A stretch of 64,000 nucleotides of DNA from Membranipora membranacea (lineage: Eukaryota > Bryozoa > Gymnolaemata > Cheilostomatida > Membraniporidae), in the NCBI GenBank assembly GCA_914767715.1, contig OU612073.1, positions 22,566,001-22,630,000 on the forward strand, read 5' to 3'. A program made the position numbers and the translations under genes. The notes below the pieces were generated by a model that was not told where the DNA came from, ran no database searches, and saw only the letters and a program-made list of their open reading frames with translations. Below, piece by piece: positions 24,101-36,100 of this stretch. Within the stretch, counting starts at the first letter, position 1, and every line of letters starts with the position of its first letter.

Positions 24101-27100
24101 CTCTATTTCTAGTTTCCTTCTTGGTAAACCAAACCAGCAATATTTTCTTGTGGACACATGTCAAGAACTGGGACTCAATAAGAAGAAAGTTCACAAGTAT
24201 GTAAAACCAAGGAGTAACCCTGTTACTCCTTGGTAAAACTAAAACTGATAATCTACATTCTGATTTAGTACTAACTACACGCTCAGCTATCTTATCATAT
24301 TGAATGTGAGATCTTACTAAAGAGCTTAGTTTGGTTTAATTTTCAGTTTTGTAAAAAGGACTCTCAACCTAAACAGTGGTATAAATTATATAAGAACAAC
24401 AGTTTATTATGCTTGTACTGTACGATCAACGCCATACCACACATCTACATCATATTTGAGGGGATGGGGACAATTTCTAAATCCATCTTCTTAGTAGTAG
24501 GAGTACATTTATACAAATTTTGTCCCTGTTAAGATCCTACATAACAGCAACAGAGCGGCTGCATGACTACGGAATACTTTGGTCTGTCTGGGTATTATCT
24601 GATGCCAAAACATATAAACATGATGTATACTCTGATTCACCAGGATACTAAAAGCCCGCCCTGATTTCTTTGATATGATCTATGTGAAGCTATATGATGG
24701 GCAGTCTCTGGAGGATTCAGGGAAAGTACCACCTGAGATGGCATCATCTGAGGAGGGGAAGGATAACTCATCAAGAGATGAGAGGAAAGTCTCCACAGTA
24801 CAACGCGATGAGAGGAAGATCGAAGATGCCATATCTAGTAAATCAGGTATATACTGATTCACTGTTATATGAGAACCTCATTATAATTCCTTCTATTTAT
24901 TTATCCAGCAATTTATTTATCAATATCAATTTATTTATCTTATCAAACCTCTGCAGTGATAATAAGAATTGGATTTCTTTTTAACACAATAAAATTAGTA
25001 AAAAAAGACCATTTCCTATTATCACTGCAGAAGTTTGATAAGAATCCATTCTTGAATGCTGATGATGTAGAATTACTGACGCTCTATACATAATTAAACG
25101 TTTACATGGTTTTACATAGATAAACAAAAATCTAGTGAAGCTACTGGTGAGACTGCTAGGGATAGGAGTGATGTATCTCTAACTGAACAATCTAATACTT
25201 CTACTAGTTCTCCCACATCAGCTCTCACATCTAATAACGCTGCAGGTAACATGTCTACTACAGACTGTGTTGATTCTATGTATGACAGCTTACTGTTATC
25301 TGTCTATACTCATCTCTCCGTATGATTCGGTTTCTTTTTGTTTATTATACCCTGTGATGTCAGTTTTTTAATGTCATGTACTTAGATTTAACCGTTGCTG
25401 AAGAAAACTCTATGGATACAAGCTGCATATCAAACTCTGGAGAGAATCTTAACGCTGCTGATAAACTTACCACTGATAACACGACGGATAACATGTATGG
25501 TGGAGGTAAGATTGATCATGGCAACTATGATATCACTTACCACAGAGAAGTAAAGAAAAAGCAGGAGTCATTTTGCTCATACTAAAAATGGCCAAGTTTA
25601 AGGCTTTTCAAATTTACATGTACTCCCACCTCAGCTAGCCAAAATTTAGTGCTTGCAAACATAAAATTATGCCCAACTGAGTCAAACTAAACTCTAGCTA
25701 ACATTTACTACTCTAGGCTATACTTACACTAATATAAAATTGAGTCTGTGTGTAGATGCAGTCATGACCATACAGCCCTCAAACAAAATAGCTATGATAA
25801 AACATACATTACTACATGGTGTTATCGCGTAATATACTCATGTTTTATATTATTATACAAAGATGAGCATATAGCTCATGGATTTAACCCAGATAGTCTG
25901 ATGACATCATCAAGTGGTCAGATCTCCTCCCACTCAGAGAACTCTGAACAAGTCAAGCCTCGTCCCTCATCAGATCAGAAGAAAAAACCTCCTCCTAGTG
26001 AGTCTCGTTACTACTCAGTACATCTGTCTGTTCTGGGGTCTTGTCTCAAAATCAAGTCTGGGGTCTTGCCGCATGATTTAATAATAAACTTTTTGGGAGC
26101 AAATTGACCATACTGAGATATTAGAAGACAATGGTATCGATCAATTGTAGTTATATAGTAAGTTATACACTTCTAGATTTGAGCCATTAGTCAGCCTTTG
26201 TGAGTTATATAGATGAGATGTACTATGTCACTATGGAGAAGTATATTCAGCACCAGCTTGTCTTGACGAGGTTGTCAGGACAGGCCAATTCAGCACATAA
26301 TTAGCTTTTGATGTTTACAGAAATGAAATTGAAGCCAAAGGCTGGGAAAATAGACACGAGTCTCCGTCCGAGTTCAGTAAAGAAGGCTAATCTTATACCA
26401 AGAAATCATCTGGTAGTTCAGCTTAAGATAACGTGAGTTACTCTCATATCTCAGAATACACTTTTACTTCCTCTTATAACAAGTCTGACTGTGAAACATT
26501 ATTAATATATTCTCCATCCGTGTACTTATGAATACATTAGCACACAATCATATTATATCACCGATGATGACATACTTTAAATTCGTTAATTCCTCACTTG
26601 TATGCTAACTACACTTTACTGATTGTGTTGCACTGACCGCATTGCACTGACCGCATTGCACTGACTGCATTGCACTGACCGCATTGCACTGACCGTGTTA
26701 CAGTAAAGCAGACTATGAGTCGTCTCAGAAGGTAAACGATAACGAGGGAGAGGAACCGAAGACTGGTACAGAGTTAGTAAACAGACATACAGATACTCCG
26801 ATGTTACATCAGATTAATCACTGGGTAGCATCGCTCGGTCCTGAAGGAGCTACAAGGAATATGGTATGTGAGCTGGTGTTACCTGGTAATATTGTACCTC
26901 TATCAATATCTCAATAGTCACCTGACTTATAAATGAAGGTGACTAGTGGAAAGAGATATGTATGCGCGGCTTATTCTGAATCATTTTTTACTTTTTGATG
27001 GCTGTAGGTAGACTTGTAAGTGATTGATCACAGAGGTTATGTCTTTGAAATGGTTAATAAGTGGTTTCATGTGTTTGGTGGCCTATAAGTGTGTGGTGGC

Positions 27101-30100
27101 TTATAAGTGAGTTGCTGAGTTCTCAAAAATAATGTATTTGATATTGACAAGTCTGGTGACTGTACAGTGAGGTTTTTCAGTAAACCCCTGGTCTTACACA
27201 GTAAACACCTGATGTTATTTTAGCTGAGAGATGCTTTTGATCTACACAGTCTTCAGGCCAGACAGATGGTAAAATACATGCACGACTCAAAGTGTTTCCA
27301 CTTCTTCTACGTTGATAACAAGAGACAGAAAATAGAGAGGGTCTGCGCGCAACAGTTCAAGTCCTATCACGAGGAACAGAAGAAGAAGGTTGTTGAGGGG
27401 GCTAAAGACACAACAATCACCACTAAACACTCATCAATACCTCACGTTCCCAGTCTAGCATCACTAGGATCTACTTTAGACACAGGTAAGGTTCTATTTT
27501 TCGTTCTAAGTTTTATAATCTGTAAATTTAATTATCATGATCCCGCATGATTCCTGTATAAATCACTCCTCCACCATTCTCCTTATTACATTATTTACAT
27601 CTTGTTATTAAGAGTCTGTGATGTCGTCTGCACCGGGTACTCCAGTACCTCCGCTATCGGGTACCCCGGATCGTCCAATCACCTCATCATCTGCAGCAGG
27701 AGGAGACAAGAAGAAGAAATCTGAAGGTCGTAAACAGCTGACAGGTCGAGCTGTGGAGAGAAGGGAGATTGTTAAACATCTGGCTCTTACATATCGACTC
27801 ATGCTGTATCCAGGTAAGACTTACATATCGACTCATGCTGTATCCAGGTAAGACCTAACACTTATACTTAGAGCATCTCATAGCACATCTACTCCTAATT
27901 ACAGTTCTCTTAGTATCTCTACTCATAGCTGTAGATCAGTTACTACATCCCTTGTGTTACACCCCTGTACTCATATGGTTGTAGATTTATACAAGCTAAT
28001 TCTGGCTGCAGAAGAAGGTAAATATGATACAAGATGTGACAGAAAAACTCTGAAAAGAATGTGTGAGAATCTCAACCGAACAGGTACTGTATGTGTATCC
28101 CTGACGCTCTGGGATATATTTTCTCATTGAATGCTGCATAGTTGATAGATAACTGAGGATTTTTAGCAAATTTGCTAATTATTCGCAGACACTAATATTG
28201 TCAAAATTGGGGAGTGAATTCAATGGACCAAGTGATGATGTCATTATGTTAAACTCGTATCACTGTAAAAGCGTGGCTTATTAACCTTGTTCATTGATTT
28301 CATTCTGTGGTTTTGATAATCTGTCTGTTCAGATTATTTGCCCAATAGGTGACTATTCTCATATTAGACTCTCTAATTTGGTTATCTTTGAGATATACAG
28401 AATTCAATGAGCACAAATCTTCGAGACTGGCAGCAGTAGTTTGAGTTAAATGTCTGCTAATGTCATCCATAACTAATAGCCTTAAGCTGCGTTTACATGT
28501 GCGACAAATCGGCTAATAATAACAACTCCGACACAGATTATGAATCTGCTCTATAATCGTTGTCTGTCAACATGTCAACGATACGCTATTTACACACTGT
28601 TCATGCCTAACCGATTTCAACACAAACTTCCAACTCAACTTGTCTCTGATTAGCTAGTGAGACGACTAGTTGGTTTATTCAGTAGTAGTATTAGCTAGTA
28701 ACTAGTTAGTAATTCATAGCTGGAGAGTGGAGACTGGAGACTCCTTCACTAGTCTCCCTAGTTGAAAGGCTACTGTTGTGCCCCTGCAGACTGAGTTAGT
28801 TAGTTAGTTAAAGCAGACTGAGACTGACAGAGAGTCATGTATAGTAATGATTCATCGTCTGATGAAGATGTTATAATAATAATAGCAGCAGCAATAACTG
28901 TTATAACAACTGTACAAGTTGCTGCTAAGGACAAGGAAAGGGTGAGAGAAATATAATGATCATCATTACTTATACTCATTTATTGGCTGAACCATTCATA
29001 ATCATTAAGATTTGTCATTCACTTGTGACATTGTCACAAGTGAATGATTTTGAACAATACAGATTTAAACACCGATTTAAACACAGATTAACTGTTTACA
29101 CGGTCAGTCGAATCGGTGACCTGTGTCGGAGTTGTCATTATTAGCCGATTTGTCACACATGTAAACGCAGCTTTACAATAAAAAGCTATTGTATAGATAC
29201 ATAACTAAATTTTGTATAGTAGCTGTTTTACTCCTCCAGGACAGCTTGGAAATCTAAACTAGCTCTTCTTATTTCCGGAAACTGTTTGGAAATCTTTGAG
29301 ATGAGATGAGGAGATTGATTCGTATTAAAATTTTAGAATATACAAGAGGGATGAATGTTGCTTGTACCTTATACATGACCTTTATTTATTGTTAGGCGAG
29401 ATTAAGATATATAAAACTGTAGTAGAGGTGGACAAGAGATCGAGGGATTTATTCTACATATGTGAGCCGACCATGTCACTGGATAATCCTCTGATGAGGA
29501 ACAGCCTGGAAGCTCAAAAGTCAGAACTTACAGCCATCATACACAATAGTCTCAGTAAGTACAGCCTGTAATCATGATACGGTAAGTAAGGTCTGTAAGT
29601 ACTGACAGTAAGTACTGACAGTAAGTAAGGTCAGTAAGCAATGTCAGTAAGTAATGACAGTAAGTACTGACAGTAAGTACTGACAGTAAGTAATGGCATT
29701 AAGCTGTGAATACATCAGCTGTGACCAGTAAGTACTTACATACGCAGCAGAAGCTCTAACTTACTGTCTCCCAGGAAAGTTTAGAGTCTCGAACTTCTGT
29801 CTGGAGGTATGTTATATAAGTTACATTCTACAATCTCTGAGATTAATTAAGTTTTGATTTGAGTTTGGTTGGTGGTTCCAATTGTACTAATTTGTTTTCA
29901 GTGAAAAGGAAAGGAGAGAAGCCGACTCTGCAGAAGACATCTAAATCAACTGGGCCAGGGTCTGCAGCTAAACCTGTTAGCAATAAGCCAGATAAAGCAT
30001 CTGATAGTACAGATCCTGCTGAACCTGACCCGGTACAGTCATATAAGTATGATGCCTCTCTTAGTATTACTAAATATGGATATGCTGCCAGGCTTAAACG

Positions 30101-33100
30101 TGCTGAGTGTCTACATACCTTCCTCGCTTATATGATATATAACTATGAAGGTAAGTCAGCGTTATTATAACAGTCATGATTTGATATTATTGTTATATGA
30201 ATGTGTCATGTATGAACCAGATGTTTAGTATATTCACTGCCTGAGCGTAAAAGACACAGAGAGTAGAAAGTGTTAATTTAACTAACAGGTGACAGAGAGC
30301 TGAAAGAAGCTAAAGATGAGATTGGACAGATAATATCAGCGGAGGGAGATGTCAGTCACATTCCTGTCTTCTTTGATCAACAAAACTGGAAAAGATTTCT
30401 ACCTGCTGATAAATTTCGCTCCTCTGATTCGCCGGGTTAGTCACTATCTATTCTGTGATTGGCCACATTTAATCTGTCCGCATAATAAGCTGGTGAACCG
30501 AGGATAATCTGCTACTAAAACCATCAGCAGTTATCCTCTCAATCATTTAAAGGGGGATAACTCCTCACTTATGGGCAATAATAGATTTGTTATGATTGTT
30601 TTGGTCATTTTTTTACACTAAGTATATGAACTTCATTTGAATAATACTCACTCGTTGAGCATGTTTGTGTTTTATCTTTGGTATTTTAGTCGGAGTTGCA
30701 TTTCTGATGGAATTGGGTACACAACTTCCACTCTATATGTTCCTTACCATAACTAAACTGCTCTACTATGTACCTGAGATCATTAACTATCTAAACGATC
30801 CGATCAAACGTCTCATACCCGTCAAACATTTACCGCTGTCTATGAGGCTAGCTCTGCTACACCGCAGGTCAGTAAATTTGGTTTAAATGTTGCCCATTAC
30901 TTACCTTCTTATTAACTTCTTACTTACATTCTTAGAGCTTGTTATGATGGTGATGATATTTTATACTTGGTGATTACTTACACCACTAGGTCCTATGTTC
31001 CTTCTATGTCCTCACATTGTTCCTGACCTCAAACTGATTTAATACTTTATATATTTGTTTCATAATTCATATTTGCTGTAAAATGAATAGTGAATATGAA
31101 TTAAATGAATTATTAGAATATAGCCATGTTTTGTGGCAGGATTTGTAGTAACGGTATTGTGAGATATGAGTGATATTCTTACTATGATTATGATTACACA
31201 GAAAGTATATAACATCTATGAGGGACACACTAGCCCTGATTATAATGATGGGATTAGCCTCTAATCTACAGTCGGCTCAGGGTGGTGTCACATTCAGAGA
31301 GATCACTGTCATATATCTACATAAGATGGCCATAATGGTTAACACCTTGGAAGGGCTTATCACAGGTAACCATTAATCTCAGGGGGGAGGGGCTGTGGTG
31401 TAACCCCCTGCTGTTTTTTTTATGACTATCCCTTCTTCCTAATGCTGTGATTCATTGGTCTGTTGGTCAAAAATCCATCGGTTAAGTATAGATGCTGTCT
31501 GATGTTTCCTTCATCAGTGATATTTGTTTGTCCGCTGCTCATAAATATACAGCTCAAAACTGTGAATACTTGGGATAGGCAGAAGTGTTAAGTTTGTACT
31601 AAACAGAACACTGGGGTTCTGGGGCAGAGCCTTTCGTTATAAATGATATATACCACACACAGGCTTCTTAAAAAAAGGAATCAAACAAAGCGAACAAAGA
31701 GACAACTAATGGCGATATTGGCTAACCTACTCTTAGTATCATCAGTTGGTATCTCCGCTTACAGTTGTTCAATCTAGACCCATTTTGTTACCCATTACAT
31801 GAATGGACCGAAGTTGACTAGTTGTGAGGTGATTGATTCCATATTATGATAATACTCATGTTATCTAACTCCTGTTTGTGATATGTAGATGAGACTAGTG
31901 ATAGTGAGAGAGAGAAGAGGACTGTATCTTATGATATGAATCAGGGTAATGAGATAGTAGAGGAGTTCTGGATTACTCTTAGGAATGTATGTACAGGTAC
32001 TATGGTATTGAGAGGTAAGCGCGGCCCTGCTAACACTGTCATCACTCCGGAGACGCGCCCTGTAGCTGAGCACTATCGACCTGATATATACAGGTAAACC
32101 CCGGCAGCCCCTCGCAGGTTATATATTAACTAGCCGATGCGTCCGCTCTGATTGGCTGGTTTGTGGGAGAGAGCCAATGCTAGCTCAGATGGTAATTTCC
32201 TGAAAGTGCCTTTTGGTATATAGTGAATGTGAAAACAATTAAGTTTCACTTTCACTATATCCCGATGGGTATTTTCAATGACCCGGCATTTGCTCTCCTT
32301 TTCACCCAACTGCCACTCGGATAAAAGCCGACACATTGGCTATATATTATCACATGGGCGAAATGCAGCTGGTCATTCCAAACAGATATAATGCATTTTT
32401 TGAAGCCAGTTAGTTATTTAAATTATATCAGCTTTAAAATTATCAAGTTGTAATCATAAAGTGAAATTGAAAATAATCCATTATCACCAGATTTTCAATA
32501 ATGTAGAGAAAAGAAACATGATTTCGATAGAGATAACACAACAACACATAACACATTCTAATTGACTGGAACTTGGTTACACCGGTTCCAGGCTTGGTGA
32601 TTGGATTGAGAGTCAGCCAGTCAATTATATGTATATATAACATGTATGTTTTGCACATACATATATATGATGTGTATATTGTGTATATAGTATGTACATA
32701 TTATGTATATGTATGTCTGTATTTGTATGTATATTACAGGAAGGATATACTGACACGCACTATAGAAAGTAAGACCATGGATGAGATACAGGAAGGAATA
32801 TTACCAGGAGATGGAAGAGGAGCTGGTGGTCTGGATACTTACTTCTTCTCACACCTCACAAGGTATTTACTTCTTCTCACATCTCGCAAGGTACTTACTT
32901 CTTATCATATCTCACAAGGTATTTACTTCTTATCATATCTGACCAGATGTTTTATTGGAATATTCTAAAATTCCTACTGTAATAAAACCTTGATTCATTG
33001 TCCTTACTCTCATGCAGGCAATGGTGTTCGTTTCATGAGAAGGTGATTCCATTAGTCAAACCAGACAAACGTTCTACTACCTCAGGGAGACAGAGACTGG

Positions 33101-36100
33101 CTGGATCTAAATCTACTAATAAACTCTGTCTAAAAAGTCTGGTCAGTCCCTAATGCGCCTACATATCCTTATCCTTATACATATACAGATATATACATGT
33201 ACAATAACTCCTCACTACATGGCTATGACGCATGGGTCTGTCACTCTATGATTACATCAAAATGTAATGAACTCACTTACAGTTTGTGGTCAGCCTTGTT
33301 TTCTGTTTATGTAGCTGAAGACGAGCACAGCGAGTGTTGTCCGCCCCAATCTTGTACCGCTCAAATCTACCAATGAGAGGAACAGTACTTTATCACATAA
33401 TAAGCCTGTGTCGGGTAAGCAGGCTGAGCGCCCCCGTCCCGCAGCGGCCGCTCACAAGAATAGTAAGGATACAGTTTATAGCATCCTAACACAGAAGAGG
33501 AAGTCCACTCAGGATCAGAGAGCTCATGTTATGAAAAGAGCTAAAATAGGGGAGGAAAGAAGATTACAGGAAAATAAGAGAAGGTAAGAGAAGGGGTGAG
33601 CCTCTACCCGCCCCATACTCTGAACCTCAGTTTAACTGATAGCCAAAGATCTCATAGCTGACTCAGACGGTGGGTAGGTGTATGCCTCAACTCATCCTGT
33701 AGACCCTGGACCACGATTATGCTGATAAATTTATCATAGCTTGCTAAGACAGTTGGAAGAGGCGTACCTCTTTCAGCCCTTACTCTGAACCCTGCTTAAA
33801 CCGCTAGGCCAAGTTCCCTTAGCTAACTCTTTAACCGGTACTATGAACCTCGCTCAAACTACAAAACTAAAGTTCTTATATCCCTGTGTAGCCTTGTGAG
33901 TCTTACAATTACGTAGTTAACCTGTACAAGCAGTCTTAGTCGCTTGATAGCCTAGGTTCTCATAACTCACAAGGACAGGACACATACTTCGTATTGCTGG
34001 CATTCATAGTGACGGAGTCAGTTGTTTCTATTGTTGTATTTTTGTTTGTAGCAGGCAGAAGTATGAAGCTCGACGATCTAAAGATGATAAAGATTATGAA
34101 GCTATGACTCATCTACGTAGTCTGAGATCTAGTTTCTCACCTCCTGAGGTTAGCGGCCTGTGTCTGTCTGTCTGTCTCTGTGTGTGTGTTGCTGTCAGTG
34201 TGTTTAGTTTGGTTCAGTTTATTTATGCATCCTATATCATGGTATTGATAAAATTGAATGCTTACAGTGTTGGGATAAAAATGACTAAGAGCGGAGATTG
34301 TTAAAATGAGTCATCAAAAAAGGGTAAAAGGATTTGGCACGTTTTTGGGACCCATATAGTTTAGGTCTAAAAATGGTTTTGCAGCGAGAAGATGCTCTAC
34401 ATTCGTTCCTGAAAATACGATTAAACAGAGGGTGTGTTTGATCATCAGCTATTTTCACAAAATGCCTCTTGCTCTGATCAAAAATAAAATCATGTAATGA
34501 GGATAGATTTAAAAACTCCAGCCTTTCTTCATAACATAGGTCTGGTAAAATGTCCTTGTGGCCGATCCCTGGATTCTTTCAAGGCGCACAATGTCACAAT
34601 CATTTAAAAGTAAAAGCCAAGCCGGAGCAGCATATGTGGCTAAAGATCGTATGTTGGCACAATAATAAATATGTATGAATACCAACGGTTTATTTAAATA
34701 AATAAACCGTTGGTATTCATACCTAGCACCTTAAGCTGGCGTAAAAAAGTCCTTAATTGCGATTAGATATAATGCTATCTACATGACTAAAAAAATTAAG
34801 GAGATTGTCAATATGAACTCCTAAAAACTTGACTAAAACAGAAGGTGCCATATTAATATCATCATTTAAAGCTACAGGCTCGTTATATGTAGATGTTATA
34901 ATATGTATATGTGTGTCTGTCTATTCACATTATTATCATACTTAATTTCATATTCCATTTTGACCTTGAGCTGTGACACCCTGCCTCCCTTTATCTTATG
35001 TGTTATGTGATATAATAATTACAGGATGAGGCCCTGCTGTTAGCTCGTATAGGACTAAATATACTGGGCTGTAAGGATGTCGCCACTAAACCAATCAGAG
35101 ATTTCTTACATAAATGTTTACCTCATCTATCCAAAGATAAATCATCCGCAGCATGCTGGGCTCGTATGCACAGAATAACACAGTTTGGTAAAAAGGATAG
35201 AACTATACATCTCTACTCATCTATCGCACTAAACGACCCCGTAAGTTACTGGCTACCATGTCACACTATAAACAACATCCCTACTTTTTTTTGTTCAGAT
35301 CTATTCCAATACGAGTTCAACTGTTAGTCAATAATAATAATAATAAGGAAGTTTATTTATAAAATTTGTTGATTTGTAGACTACAATTCCACCTTGCTGT
35401 GGGGTATCTCTTTGTTGATTTTTGCTTGATGACAGCATTAGATTTCATCACGCTCGTTTAATGTAACAGGAGATAGCACAGTATAAGGGAATGGAGCCAA
35501 TGCCTGGAGCTCCTAATTTTGCTTCCACATATGATAAGCTTATGACTCTGGTGCTGAAGCGATGTGGTAAAGCCTCTGATAATGAGGTAGTGATAGATCT
35601 CGCTCAAATGGATAGTGTCGAACAACTCAACTCTAAATATCACCTTATATCTGTCGCTCAAGAAAAGGAGCAGATCATTGTTAGCACAGGCCACGCCCAC
35701 AATCACGCTGTATCTCCACCTGTTGAGGTTAGTATACAAACCTATTAGAACTTGACACACCCTCGATCTGAGACCACGCCCACAATCACACTTTATCTCC
35801 GCCTGTTGATGTTAGTATACAATTTATTAGAACTAGTCACACCCTCAATCTGAGACCACGCCCACAATCACACTTTATCTCCGCCTGTTAATGTTAGTAT
35901 ACAATTTATTAGAACTAGTCACACCCTCAATCTGAGACCACGCCCACAATCACACTTCATCTCCACATTTTGAGATTAGGTAGAATAGAAATCATAAGCT
36001 ATGCCTATGATCACCGTATTTCCGCAGCAGCTGTGTGTATAACACATTATAATAATGATATAGCACCATGGACTGTGTACTCTGAATTGAAAGCTATAGA

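Larger units (their letters stand above)
21140..24196 (+). other. GTF3C1: GTF3C1 exons 1-7 (N-terminal block)
   Basis: Exons: 21140-21313, 21689-21880, 22360-22492, 23062-23203, optional 23499-23534, 23610-23780, 24113-24196. Exon 1 holds the conserved winged-helix-like start. Exon 2 gives VHFYELPSPR and a GSSSTYHTRK block. Exon 3 gives ERWGDKLVIVASQTIRHKYL, which matches the family well. Exons 6 and 7 carry KKLLTYDLIVKNA and QELGLNKKKVHK. The ATG at 21140 is chosen because the family homology begins within a few residues of it. Confidence 0.88.
27613..33583 (+). other. GTF3C1: GTF3C1 exons 15-25 (central block)
   Basis: Exons: 27613-27813, 27985-28083, 29396-29554, 29902-30150, 30289-30435, 30690-30867, 31202-31365, 31889-32093, 32740-32862, 33018-33141, 33315-33583. 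Conserved landmarks are ERREIVKHLALTYRLMLYP, EIKIYKTVVEVDKR, ECLHTFLAYMIYNYEG, LNDPIKRLIPVKHLPLSMRL and EGILPGDGRGAGGLDTYFF. Exon 25 is a basic, Lys/Arg-rich segment as in the family. Exons 15, 17 and 23 are followed by tandem copies of their own donor regions. Confidence 0.88.

Noticed and set aside
24347-24420. Extra GTF3C1 exon starting FVKRTLNLNSG
   Set aside because: It has an acceptor but no donor that fits the next exon. Exon 7 joins exon 8 (24644) in perfect phase without it.
32443-32658. Minus-strand ORF in GTF3C1 intron 22
   Set aside because: AT-rich low-complexity reading frame antisense to a well-supported gene, with no domain.
33575-33600. Donor duplication behind exon 25 (AAGAGAAGGTAAGAGAAGGG)
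   Set aside because: The repeat is only nine or ten bases of purine-rich sequence and could arise by chance.
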